A DNA stretch of 32,276 nt, from the NCBI GenBank assembly GCA_017539215.1, contig JAFYHI010000060.1, forward strand, positions 1 to 32,276. The letters run 5' to 3'. Numbering within the stretch: the first letter of the stretch is position 1; the number at the start of each line of letters is the position of its first letter. Under the pieces are notes generated by a model, which was not told the DNA's origin, searched no databases, and was given only the letters and a program-made list of their open reading frames with translations. Both the position numbers and the translations under genes were made by a program. Source of the DNA: Clostridia bacterium (GTDB lineage Bacteria; Bacillota; Clostridia; Christensenellales; CAG-138). Positions 1 through 7,475 of this stretch are shown here, piece after piece.

Positions 1-1
1 C

Positions 2-85
2 TTCGGCTATCGAAACTTCGGCAATCTACGCCAGCGCATCATGTTGACCGTGAACGCGCCGAAGCCTACGCCCTGCAGGGCGTAG
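2..85 (+). CDS. ISL3-family transposase, C-terminal 27 residues only
   Basis: The frame starting at base 2 is open from the window edge to TAG at 83-85. It begins FGYRNFGNLRQRIMLTVNAP. The motif GYRNFxNxRxRI is the typical end of one branch of ISL3 transposases, just after the DDE catalytic domain. The gene converges on ftsZ, which runs on the opposite strand. Catalytic residues are outside the window, so intactness cannot be judged. The family call rests on this short motif together with the adjacent terminal repeat. Confidence 0.7.
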   Translation, partial: FGYRNFGNLRQRIMLTVNAPKPTPCRA

Positions 86-91
86 GCTTCG
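60..91. repeat. Perfect 32-bp palindrome overlapping the transposase stop
   Basis: Bases 61-90 equal their own reverse complement and the C/G pair at 60/91 extends this. The centre is a PstI-like CTGCAG. It covers the transposase stop codon at 83-85. As RNA it would form a 14-16 bp hairpin in either direction, but neither side carries a U-tract. It may end transcription of the transposase and of ftsZ, or be an IS-internal structure. No other terminator is visible after ftsZ. Confidence 0.8.
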
Positions 92-139
92 TGGGAATCT
101 CGTTCTACTGACTCAACCCCAACTATTGACATTGAGCCT

Positions 140-1669
140 TTATTTCTTGCCCTTGTTCTTGTTCCTGTGGCGCAGGAAGGAGGGTACCTCCAGCCCGCCG
201 CGGGAGCTGTAGCCGGACTCGTCTTCGGGCTCGTCCTCAACCATGGGGCGGCGGGGAACGGGGGTCTCCCGTATCTGCTCGGAGTAATACTCCGGCTCGC
301 GCGTGTCGCGCCTTGCGCCGCGGTTGGAGGCGGCGGCCCTTGCCTCGTCCTCCTCGGTATAGCGGGGACGGTACTCGCTGCGGGGCTTTTCGGGAGCGGG
401 CTCCGCGTCGTACCCGCGGAAGTTGCGGGGCCTCTCATAGGAGGGACCCTGCGCGTTCTCGGAAACGGCCTTGCGAATGGAGGGCTCCTTCACCGGCTCC
501 TCATAGCGGGGGGCTTCGAACTTGGGCTCCTCATAGCGGGGGGCCTCGTACTTGGGCTCCTCATAGCGGGGAGCTTCGTGCTTGGGCTCCTCGGCCTTGG
601 GCTCGGCGGGACGGAAGGGTTCGCCGTTCTTCACGGCCTCCGCCGCTGCGCCGAACTGAGAGGGCTTTTCGGGGGCCTTTGCGGGAGCGCTGCCGGACAG
701 GTCATATTCGCCCCAGCCGAAGCCGGTGGCAATAACGGTGGCGCGTACGGTGTCGCCCATGTCCTCCTCGTTGCTCATGGCTACGATTATGACGGCGTCG
801 GGATCGACGACCTCCTGCACGGGCATGCAGCCCTCGTTGAACTCGTTAAGGGTAAAGCGGTTGCCGCCCACGATGTGTATGAGTACGCCCTTGGCTCCGT
901 CGATCGTGGTCTCGAGCAGGGGGCTTTCGACGGCCTGCTTAACGGCCTCTATGCAGCCCTTGTCGCCCTTTGCAACGCCTATGCCCATGTGCGCCATGCC
1001 GCTGTTCTGCATTATGGTGCGGATATCCTCAAAGTCGCAGTTTATAAGCGAGGGCTTGGTGATAACGTCGGAGATGCCCTGCACGCCCTGGCGCAGTATG
1101 TCGTCGGCCACCTTAAAGGCGTCGTTTGCGGGCATATCGCCGGCCACCTTCAGAACGCGGTCATTGGGTATAACGATCAGCGCGTCAACAACGCCGCGCA
1201 GCTTGTCAATGCCGTTCATGGCGTTCTTCATCCTGGCACGGCCTTCAAAGAAGAAGGGCTTTGTGACTACGCCGAACGTGAGTATGCCCAGATCCTTCGC
1301 GGCCTTTGCCACGATGGGCGCCGCGCCTGTGCCGGTGCCGCCGCCCATGCCGGCGGTGATGAACACAAGGTCCGCCCCGCGCATAAGCTCGGTGATCTCC
1401 TCCACGGATTCCTCTGCGGCAGACTGGCCCTTTTCGGGCTTTGCGCCCGCGCCGAGGCCCTTTGTTACCTTTTCGCCGATCTGCAGCTTAACGTCCGCCT
1501 TGGAGTTGACGAGCGCCTGCTTATCGGTATTGATGGAGATGAACTCAACGTTATCAAGGCCCGCATCGATCATGCGGTTGACGGCGTTGCCGCCCGCGCC
1601 GCCCACGCCGATGACCTTGAGCTGAGCAAGGTTGCCGGTTTCACGGTCCAATTCAAAATCAAAAGCCAT
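140..1669 (-). CDS. ftsZ: Cell division protein FtsZ
   Basis: Tubulin-like GTPase that polymerises at midcell into the Z ring. The 509-residue protein has the nucleotide-binding start [16 protein letters not shown] (about 18-33), the tubulin signature GGGTGTG (109-115) and the T7-loop region. The globular core ends near residue 325. A long linker rich in Pro, Glu and Lys follows, containing 10-residue repeats. The conserved C-terminal peptide VPSFLR, which binds FtsA and other partners, lies near 495-500 and is followed by a basic tail. FtsZ is usually 350-400 residues, so the linker explains the extra length. The start has a good ribosome site (GGAGG, 7 bases upstream). It lies 45 bases after ftsA and ends the dcw operon. 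The ISL3 element abuts its stop codon. Confidence 0.98.
   Translation of the reverse strand: MAFDFELDRETGNLAQLKVIGVGGAGGNAVNRMIDAGLDNVEFISINTDKQALVNSKADVKLQIGEKVTKGLGAGAKPEKGQSAAEESVEEITELMRGADLVFITAGMGGGTGTGAAPIVAKAAKDLGILTFGVVTKPFFFEGRARMKNAMNGIDKLRGVVDALIVIPNDRVLKVAGDMPANDAFKVADDILRQGVQGISDVITKPSLINCDFEDIRTIMQNSGMAHMGIGVAKGDKGCIEAVKQAVESPLLETTIDGAKGVLIHIVGGNRFTLNEFNEGCMPVQEVVDPDAVIIVAMSNEEDMGDTVRATVIATGFGWGEYDLSGSAPAKAPEKPSQFGAAAEAVKNGEPFRPAEPKAEEPKHEAPRYEEPKYEAPRYEEPKFEAPRYEEPVKEPSIRKAVSENAQGPSYERPRNFRGYDAEPAPEKPRSEYRPRYTEEDEARAAASNRGARRDTREPEYYSEQIRETPVPRRPMVEDEPEDESGYSSRGGLEVPSFLRHRNKNKGKK
498..596 (-). repeat. 30-bp tandem repeats encoding the FtsZ linker
   Basis: The block TCATAGCGGG recurs at 501, 531 and 561 on the plus strand, an exact 30-bp period. 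It encodes about three copies of a 10-residue unit of the form EEPKxEAPRY, differing mainly at x (His, Tyr, Phe). The period is a multiple of three, so copy-number changes would alter linker length without breaking the frame. Confidence 0.85.
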
Positions 1670-1714
1670 TTTCTTTTCCTCCGTTGGTTATTTGCTGTGG
1701 CTGTATGTATGGTG

Positions 1715-2881
1715 TCAGCTCCGCCGGTCGAACGTGCGGCGAAGCAGTCTTTCGGTCCTTTTGGCAACGCCGGAGCGCCCGCTGCGGAAAAGCGCAAAAT
1801 CCGCAAGCGAGAACGCCGCGTACATCGCGTTGGAGTTGGCCCTTGTCAGCGCGGCCTCTGCCGCGGCAACGGGACGGCCCAGCCTGCCCTCCATAAACTC
1901 GCGCGCGCCGCGTATCGAGGCAAACCCCGACCCCGCAAGCACCACGGGGCAGTCGGCGCCCATTTCGGCAATGGTATCGCCCACAAGCTCGCACAGCTCG
2001 TCCGCCCTGGACTCCAGAATAAGCTGTATCGTGCTGTGCTCTATGTCAAAAACCCCTTCGCCCGGTATGCGAATGCGTTCGCAGGTCTGGCCATAGTCCA
2101 GTGAAAAAACGTAACGGCGCTTTATGTCCTCCGCAACGCCCTCGGGCAGCCTCAGGCCATAGCACAGGTCAGACGTAAAATGCCTGCCGCCCATGGGTAT
2201 GGTCGCCGTTTTGACCACGGCGTTCCCGCGAAGCAGCGTAACGTCCGTTTGAGTGCCGCCGCAGTCCACAAGATAAACGCCGCCCTGGCGGATATCCTCC
2301 GCAACGGCAAAGCAGGCGGAGGCAAGCGCGGTGGAAACGTATGCGCCCACCGCGACGCCGATGTCGGAAAGCCCGTATTCCACGGCGGAGATAAAGCCCT
2401 TGCTGCAGTAGCAGTGCGAAACCTCGGCGGAGAGCACCCCGCAGGGAAGCCCCACGGGCGAGCCGGTGATGGGCGTCCTGTCGGCAACGTAGGCCACGGG
2501 GGTGGAGTGGATCAGCGAGTACTCCGGATCCGGCTCAAAATCAAACGAGCTGTCTATAAGCTCCTCAACGTCGGCGGCGGACACCCGCCCGCTGCGCGAA
2601 AGTATCTCCACGGAGCCGCGGCTCCTGACCGTCTTCATAAAACAGGAGGGAACGCCCACGCACACCTCGCGTACGCGCACCTTGGCGGCGCGCTCGGCGG
2701 AGTGTATGGCGGCGGACACGGTATCCGCAAGATCGCGTTTTGAGGGAAGCTCCCCGGGACGGAACCCGGAATATTCACGCACGCCCGTGCCGTGAACCAC
2801 TATTGCCCCGTCGGGCTCTGCAGAGGCGATAAGGCAGGCTGCCTTACTGCTTCCTATATCAAGAACGGCACAATGACGCAT
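1715..2881 (-). CDS. ftsA: Cell division protein FtsA
   Basis: Actin-fold ATPase that tethers FtsZ to the membrane and recruits later division proteins. The 388-residue protein has a phosphate-1 motif VLDIGSSKAACLI near the N-terminus and a phosphate-2 motif VDCGGTQTDVTLL near residue 215. The sequence GGRHFTSDLCYGLRLPEGVA follows, as in FtsA rather than MreB. The last 18 residues (GVAKRTERLLRRTFDRRS) are basic and amphipathic, fitting the membrane-targeting helix. It is slightly shorter than E. coli FtsA (420). The start has GGAGGG upstream. ftsA and ftsZ have their own promoter (2934-2963), separate from the upstream dcw genes. Confidence 0.93.
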   Translation of the reverse strand: MRHCAVLDIGSSKAACLIASAEPDGAIVVHGTGVREYSGFRPGELPSKRDLADTVSAAIHSAERAAKVRVREVCVGVPSCFMKTVRSRGSVEILSRSGRVSAADVEELIDSSFDFEPDPEYSLIHSTPVAYVADRTPITGSPVGLPCGVLSAEVSHCYCSKGFISAVEYGLSDIGVAVGAYVSTALASACFAVAEDIRQGGVYLVDCGGTQTDVTLLRGNAVVKTATIPMGGRHFTSDLCYGLRLPEGVAEDIKRRYVFSLDYGQTCERIRIPGEGVFDIEHSTIQLILESRADELCELVGDTIAEMGADCPVVLAGSGFASIRGAREFMEGRLGRPVAAAEAALTRANSNAMYAAFSLADFALFRSGRSGVAKRTERLLRRTFDRRS

Positions 2882-2907
2882 TTTATGCCCTCCGAATCAG
2901 CTTGAGT

Positions 2908-2960
2908 ACATATTGTTCAAAATATGCTGCTTAATTATATCACAGCCACAATATGTTGTG
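2908..2960. promoter_or_regulatory. Inverted 9-mer flanking the ftsA promoter -10 region (candidate operator)
   Basis: ACATATTGT is at 2908-2916 on the plus strand and again at 2948-2956 on the minus strand, 40 bp apart and on either side of the -10 element. Each copy lies in a larger inverted repeat: CATATT-N6-AATATG at 2909-2926 and CACAA-N4-TTGTG at 2947-2960. The arrangement suits a dimeric regulator, but no regulator is identified. These AT-rich palindromes stand out in a GC-rich genome. Confidence 0.45.
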
Positions 2961-2963
2961 CAA
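2934..2963 (-). promoter_or_regulatory. Sigma-A-type promoter for ftsA-ftsZ
   Basis: On the minus strand, -35 TTGCAC (2958-2963) and a perfect -10 TATAAT (2934-2939) are separated by 18 bases, about 50 bases upstream of the ftsA start codon. The rest of the gap between ftsQ and ftsA (2964-3116) shows no gene and no convincing terminator. Confidence 0.75.
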
Positions 2964-3116
2964 CCCTAATTCGGTGAAAAATAGAATGAATTTGTAAACA
3001 AACCGTGACGGCTCCCTGCTCCCGAAGCTGCCATGGGTTTTCGCCTTGCGCAATGCGTCATGCGCGGGCCGTTATTCGGTTTTTATCACACCTGCCTGCG
3101 CAGGAGGATCTGCTGT

Positions 3117-4739
3117 TTATTCGCCGTCCCCGCCCGTATCCGCGTCGCCGCCGTCGCCGGCCGCGTCGGGGTCCTGCGTTTCGTCGGGATCCTGCGTTTC
3201 ATCGGGGTCCTGCGTTTCGTCGGGATCCTGAGTTGCATCGGGGTCCTGAGTTTCGGCGGGCTTCTCGGTGGGATAGGCTATTTCCGCACGGCCGCCGCTC
3301 AAAACGTAAACCACAGCGCCGTCAAGCCTGGCCTTGTCCATTGAGTCGAGTATGGCAAAGGCTCTGGCGGTCTTTTCGGGGGCGTCGGCGGCGTCGCCAA
3401 GCATCAGCGTAACGCCCGAAACGGTAACGAGCTTGATGCTTGCCGAGTTTGCAATGTCAAGGTATTTTATCTCGCCGCTGCGCTCGCCCAGCGCCCCGAC
3501 GATCTCCATAAGCGTATAGGGCCTCAGCGCGCTGCGGTCGGCGTCCACACGCGTGCCTGTGGTAAAGCCCACGCTGTCCAGGCCGTAAACGGGCAGCAGG
3601 CCGTCAAGCCCGTCGGAGCGGCCCACGGCAAGCACGAACCCGTCGCGGTCGGCTACCGTGTACCTGCCCGATGACGAGCGTATCGCCATGAATTCGCTGC
3701 GCTCCTTAACGGCTATCTCAAGCCTGTCGGGGAATATGCGGCGTATGCCGATGCAGTCAAGATACGGGTCGGAGCTGACCGCGCGCTTTGCCTCGCCCAG
3801 ATCGTACAGAAACAGATTCCGCCCCGTGTACAGCCCGGAAAGGTTAATAACCTGTTCGGCCGGGTATTTTTCGCACCCGACCACCGTTATGCTTTTTACG
3901 TTGGCGTACAGCATCAGAAACAGCACGGCCCCGCCCAGAAGAAGTATCAGGCCGCCTGCCCAGGAGAGCAGCCTTATGCGCTTTTTAACGGTTTCGTCCG
4001 CGAGCCATGCGCGGCGCTCTTCGCGCTTTTTCTCGCGCAGTTTTGCGGCGCGCTCCTTTGCGGCTTCGCGCTGTGCGGCGCGTTCCTCGCGCTCGGCCTC
4101 TTTTGCGGCGGCGCGTTCCAGGCGCCCGGCTTCCTTTTCCGCGCGCTTTTCCTCGGCGGCCTGTGCCGCCTGCTGCTTTTTCTCCAAACGGAGCGTCTCG
4201 CGTGATTCGCGCACGGCGGCCCTTTCAAGCTCCGCCTCGTCCTTTGCCGCCTCGCGGTTCTCAAGCTCCTCGGCCCTCTCGGCGCGCTCCCTGTCCTTCA
4301 GCTCCGCCTTTTCGGCTTTTTCGGCCTCGCGCCGGGCTTTTGCCTTTTCGCGCTCCACGGCGGAGCGGCGGCGGTTTTGCTCGCGGTCTTCGGCCTTTTT
4401 CAGCTTTTCAAGCTTTCGCTCATCCCGCTTTACTATGCGTATAAGCGCCTCTTCCTCAGCGTCGGCGGTGCGGCCGAGGGGAAAAACGTCAAGCTCGTCC
4501 GGCGCGCGCTTTGCGGCTTGCGTCCGCCTGTGCGCGGTGCGCGGGGGTTCGGCCTCACGCACGGGCTGAGGACTCTCTCGGCCTGCGGGCCCGTCCTTTG
4601 CCGGGCTCCCGCTGCCGTACAGCGAATAAGGCCTGCTCAGATTAAGCGCGGGCTTGGTTTCGGGGCTTTCCTTCAGGCGCTGCTCCCTTGCGCGGCGCAT
4701 TCTTTCGCCCGTATTACTCCTGCTGTTTTGGTCCGGCAT
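3117..4739 (-). CDS. ftsQ: Cell division protein FtsQ/DivIB with a long cytoplasmic coiled coil
   Basis: Bitopic divisome protein that forms the FtsQ-FtsL-FtsB type complex. Of 540 residues, about 1-95 are Pro/Arg-rich and 100-245 form a highly charged Glu/Arg/Lys/Ala coiled coil. Residues 258-279 are the membrane segment, 281-347 the POTRA domain (VKSITVVGCEKYPAEQV, then IRRIFPDRLEIAVKER), and 350-490 the beta domain. Residues 496-526 form a QDPDET repeat tail. Family members are usually 250-300 residues, so the cytoplasmic part is far larger than normal. The start overlaps the end of ftsW by 26 bases, implying coupled translation. The gene name rests on the membrane-POTRA-beta architecture and its place between ftsW and ftsA. 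Confidence 0.88.
   Translation of the reverse strand: MPDQNSRSNTGERMRRAREQRLKESPETKPALNLSRPYSLYGSGSPAKDGPAGRESPQPVREAEPPRTAHRRTQAAKRAPDELDVFPLGRTADAEEEALIRIVKRDERKLEKLKKAEDREQNRRRSAVEREKAKARREAEKAEKAELKDRERAERAEELENREAAKDEAELERAAVRESRETLRLEKKQQAAQAAEEKRAEKEAGRLERAAAKEAEREERAAQREAAKERAAKLREKKREERRAWLADETVKKRIRLLSWAGGLILLLGGAVLFLMLYANVKSITVVGCEKYPAEQVINLSGLYTGRNLFLYDLGEAKRAVSSDPYLDCIGIRRIFPDRLEIAVKERSEFMAIRSSSGRYTVADRDGFVLAVGRSDGLDGLLPVYGLDSVGFTTGTRVDADRSALRPYTLMEIVGALGERSGEIKYLDIANSASIKLVTVSGVTLMLGDAADAPEKTARAFAILDSMDKARLDGAVVYVLSGGRAEIAYPTEKPAETQDPDATQDPDETQDPDETQDPDETQDPDAAGDGGDADTGGDGE
3165..3254 (-). repeat. 18-bp tandem repeats encoding the FtsQ C-terminal tail
   Basis: About five copies of an 18-bp unit (core GGxTCCTGCGTTTCxTC on the plus strand) encode repeats of QDPDET. 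The tail is acidic, lies on the extracytoplasmic side and is probably disordered. Near-identity between copies suggests recent slippage or duplication. Confidence 0.85.
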
Positions 4740-5883
4740 TCTTGGTCGTCACCTTTGTATAGCGTGAAACGCTGAGTATTAGCCCCATGGCGGTAAGGAA
4801 CACCACCATGGACGTGCCGCCGTAGCTTATAAACGGCAGCGTCTGACCGGTCGTGGGCATAGCGCCGCTGACGACCGCAACGTTCAATATGACCTGTACG
4901 GCAAGCACCGAGGCAATGCCTGCGGAAAGCAGCCTGCCGTAACGGTCAAAGGCGTTCATGGCGACCTTTACAGAGCGCCAGATGACCGCCATATACATGG
5001 AGAGCAGCCCGAGTATGCCCGCAAAGCCCAGCTCCTCGCCGATTATCGCAAGTATGTAGTCGTTCTCTCTCTCGGGCAAAAAGCCCAGTTTCTGCCTGCT
5101 GAAGCTCAGCCCCTGACCGAAAAAGCCGCCGCTGCCCAGCGCGATCTTCGCCTGGTTGAGCTGATAGTTCCTGCCGAGCAGGTCGCTGTTCTGATCGAGG
5201 AAGCCGAACAGCCTTTCAGCGCGGTAGCCCTTCAGAAGTATGAGCAGCAGCGCCATGCCGATGCCGACGACAAGCAGCGCCAGCCTGTGCGAACGCATCG
5301 TGCCGCCTATGTACAGCATTATGTACATAAGCACGCACAGTATCGCCGCCATGGACATATTGGGCTGCAGCAGTATCAGTACTACGGGCGGCGCCACAAC
5401 CAGCACGCAGGGAAGCACGCCCACGATCAGGTGCTGCATATTGACGGCCCGGCTCATTATACCCGCCCAGGTCATTATCAGCACCACCTTGCAAAGCTCC
5501 GAGGGCTGCAGGCTGAAAAACCCGATATCCAGCCAACGCTTTGCACCGAGTATGCTCGTGCCCCATTTAAGCGTTGCCGCAAGCGAGGCGATCGCCGCCG
5601 CGTACAGCGCGATCATGACCCAGCCATTTCTGAAAACGCGGTAGGGTATAATCGCAGCCGCCGTCATGCCGGCTATGCCGATTGCGAAGAAGGCCATCTG
5701 GCGTTTCAGGAAAAACAGCCCGTCGCCTTTTGACGTGATGCCGTAGTAATAGCTTGCGGAGAACATCATGACAAGGCCCAAAGCGCAGATCATCAGTATG
5801 AACAGAAGAAGCAGAAAGTCCACCCCGTGCGGCTTGGGCAGGGGCTTTAAGGGCTTGGATTGCCTGCGCTGAATGGCCTTCAT
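4714..5883 (-). CDS. ftsW: FtsW/SpoVE, SEDS-family peptidoglycan polymerase
   Basis: Polytopic SEDS glycosyltransferase that polymerises lipid II with a partner class B PBP. The 389-residue protein has about ten hydrophobic segments, a WLDIGFFSLQPSELCK block near 115, the large loop with RYNYQL-like text (GRNYQLNQAKIALGSGG), LPERENDYILAIIGEELGF and the C-terminal LPFISYGGTSM signature. Length is normal. It follows murD by 18 bases and overlaps ftsQ. FtsW and SpoVE cannot be told apart by sequence alone. The position in the cluster and the PASTA-bearing PBP upstream fit either. Confidence 0.95.
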   Translation of the reverse strand: MKAIQRRQSKPLKPLPKPHGVDFLLLLFILMICALGLVMMFSASYYYGITSKGDGLFFLKRQMAFFAIGIAGMTAAAIIPYRVFRNGWVMIALYAAAIASLAATLKWGTSILGAKRWLDIGFFSLQPSELCKVVLIMTWAGIMSRAVNMQHLIVGVLPCVLVVAPPVVLILLQPNMSMAAILCVLMYIMLYIGGTMRSHRLALLVVGIGMALLLILLKGYRAERLFGFLDQNSDLLGRNYQLNQAKIALGSGGFFGQGLSFSRQKLGFLPERENDYILAIIGEELGFAGILGLLSMYMAVIWRSVKVAMNAFDRYGRLLSAGIASVLAVQVILNVAVVSGAMPTTGQTLPFISYGGTSMVVFLTAMGLILSVSRYTKVTTKNAGPKQQE

Positions 5884-5901
5884 ATCGGATAAACCTCTGA
5901 G

Positions 5902-7275
5902 TTATAGCGAATTCACGATCTCTTTGAATATCTCACCGCGCTGTTCGTAATCGCGGAACATGCCCCAGCTCGCACAGGCGGGGGAGAGCAGCACCGCGTC
6001 GCCGGGGGCGGCAAGGCTCTTTGCGGTCATTATCATTTCGCGGAAGTCCTCGCTTACCGCAATGATCTCGGTAAAGCCCTCGCTTACCGCGTCGCGCATT
6101 ATCGCCTCGGTGTTTGAGCCGTTGACAACGGCGGCCTTTACCCGGCCCCGCGCCGCACGGAACACCGGACGGTAGTCGGAACGCTTGTCGTAGTTGCCCG
6201 CGCCCAAAAGCAGCACGGTAGGCGCGGTCATGGCCTCGATGGCCTTTATGGTGGATTCGGGGTTTGTGCCCTTGGAATCATTATAGTAGGTCACACCGTC
6301 AAGTATGCGGGTAAACTCTATCCTGTGCTCCACCCCGCGGAACTCGCGCAGCACGCGGCGCAGCGCCTCAACGTGTACGCCCATGCCAAGCGACAGGCAT
6401 ACCGCGCACAGCGCGTTTTCAAGGTTGTGCGCGCCGATTATCCCAAGCTCGTCTGCGGGTATCACGTCCACCTCTATAAAGCCGCGCCTGTACACTATCA
6501 TGCCGTCCCGCACAAAGGCGCCGTTTGCCACCTCGTGCTGCCTCGAAAACGTCAGCACCTTCGCCCGGGTCTTGGCCTGCATAACGATGGGGTCGTCGGC
6601 GTTGAGCACGGCGATATCGTCCTCGGTCTGATTCTCGAACATACGCATCTTGGCGGCGATGTACGCCTCCATGGAGCCAAAGCGGTTTACGTGGTCTTCG
6701 GTTATGTTCAAAAGCCCCGCCGCGTTGCATCTGAAGTCAACGATCGACTCAAACTGCAGCGCCGCGGTCTCGGCAACCACCGTATCGCCCGGGCGCGTTT
6801 CAAGCGCGTGCTCGGTTATGGGTATGCCTATGTTGCCCAAAACGAATGTGCGGCGTCCGTCGCCCGCCATTTCGTCGTTCGCCTTAAAGATCTCTCCGGT
6901 CAGGGCCGTGGTGGTGGTCTTGCCGTTGGTGCCGCCTATGCAGACAAAGCGCGCGCCGCGGTCGGCATAGCGCCAGCCCAGCTCTATCTCGCCTATGACC
7001 TCTATCCCGCGGGCTATCGCCTGCTTTACGAACGGACGGAAGATGGGAATGACGGGGGAGATGACCATAAGATCCACGCCGTCAAGCAGGGCCTCGGGCG
7101 GCAGCCCCAGGCGGTTTTCGTATTCTATCCCGGCAAGCGCCTCCTCAAGCCCGTCGATCTCGGACTTGAGGTCGTTGATTATCACGCGGTATCCCTCGTG
7201 ATACAAAAGCTTTGCGGAGGATACGCCGCTTTTTGCCATGCCCACTATAAGGGCGGTTTTTTTCCGTTCGTTCAT
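5902..7275 (-). CDS. murD: UDP-N-acetylmuramoyl-L-alanine--D-glutamate ligase (MurD)
   Basis: Cytoplasmic ATP-dependent ligase that adds D-glutamate to UDP-MurNAc-L-alanine. It has a Rossmann-like start (ALIVGMAKSGVSSAKLL), the Mur ligase P-loop GGTNGKTTTT, NITEDHVNRF, an invariant-His region HNLENALCA and the C-terminal YNDSKGTNPEST and LLLGAGNYDK. The length of 457 is typical. The start is set at 7273-7275 because AGAGGTG lies 5 bases upstream. A longer in-frame start (7353) would run through a hairpin-rich leader and has no family counterpart. murD is separated from mraY by an unusual 200-base gap. Confidence 0.96.
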   Translation of the reverse strand: MNERKKTALIVGMAKSGVSSAKLLYHEGYRVIINDLKSEIDGLEEALAGIEYENRLGLPPEALLDGVDLMVISPVIPIFRPFVKQAIARGIEVIGEIELGWRYADRGARFVCIGGTNGKTTTTALTGEIFKANDEMAGDGRRTFVLGNIGIPITEHALETRPGDTVVAETAALQFESIVDFRCNAAGLLNITEDHVNRFGSMEAYIAAKMRMFENQTEDDIAVLNADDPIVMQAKTRAKVLTFSRQHEVANGAFVRDGMIVYRRGFIEVDVIPADELGIIGAHNLENALCAVCLSLGMGVHVEALRRVLREFRGVEHRIEFTRILDGVTYYNDSKGTNPESTIKAIEAMTAPTVLLLGAGNYDKRSDYRPVFRAARGRVKAAVVNGSNTEAIMRDAVSEGFTEIIAVSEDFREMIMTAKSLAAPGDAVLLSPACASWGMFRDYEQRGEIFKEIVNSL

Positions 7276-7285
7276 ATTGCACCTC

Positions 7286-7328
7286 TTGTATAAGAAAGGT
7301 CGGTCGTCGACCGTGTTGTATAAAAAAG
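7286..7328 (-). promoter_or_regulatory. murD leader: 13-bp direct repeat around a small hairpin
   Basis: TTGTATAAGAAAG (7286-7298) and TTGTATAAAAAAG (7316-7328) are direct repeats with one mismatch, 30 bp apart. Between them is a 6-bp inverted repeat CGGTCG-T-CGACCG (7301-7313). On the minus strand this lies 10-55 bases upstream of the murD start. No confident -35/-10 pair was found here, so the role is unknown. Confidence 0.5.
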
Positions 7329-7346
7329 CCGCTCGGCCGAGCCGCG
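7322..7346 (-). terminator. Terminator-like hairpin in the mraY-murD gap
   Basis: On the minus strand, GCTCGGCCGAGC (7331-7342 in plus coordinates) forms a stem whose outer bases partly pair, followed by GGC and six T. A second weaker stem (GCAAAAG pairing with CTTTTGC) lies just before it at about 7350-7372. This could attenuate transcription between mraY and murD. The stem has a very small loop if fully paired, so strength is uncertain. The rest of 7373-7475 shows nothing recognisable. Confidence 0.45.
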
Positions 7347-7475
7347 CCTGCAAAAGCCGATTCTTCTTTTGCAGACGCCCTCAAGCCGCATTCGGGCTGT
7401 AGGCTTTGCGGGCGTACCAAGTGCCAACATGAAACACGCCTTCAAAGCTTCCGGGCCGAACGGCAGAATAACGCA

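Larger units (their letters stand above)
1..138 (+). mobile_element. Right end of an ISL3-family insertion sequence (continues outside the window)
   Basis: Seen: a reading frame ending like an ISL3 transposase (2-85), a palindrome (60-91), then a terminal segment at about 110-138. Read on the minus strand from 138 that segment begins GGCTCAATGTCAATAGTTGG. Known: many ISL3-family elements have inverted repeats beginning GGCTCTTTGTCAA and make 8-bp target duplications. Inferred: the element ends at 138 and the duplication would be 139-146, which includes the ftsZ stop codon at 140-142. The left end and the other duplication copy are outside the window. Confidence 0.75.

Noticed and set aside
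498..596. Regular repeats that could be mistaken for a CRISPR array (also 3165-3254 and 22390-22473)
   Set aside because: They are contiguous, without unique spacers, in frame inside known genes, and the periods are multiples of three.
167..2104. A 645-codon plus-strand open frame across ftsZ and the end of ftsA
   Set aside because: It is the GC-rich shadow of two certain genes on the other strand, with no family motif and low-complexity Gly/Leu text.
2964..3116. Possible terminator between ftsQ and ftsA
   Set aside because: Only short stems (for example CCTGCGCAGG) without a U-tract were found.
7276..7353. An N-terminal extension of MurD starting at 7353
   Set aside because: The added residues do not fit MurD, they run through hairpins, and the internal ATG has a good ribosome site.
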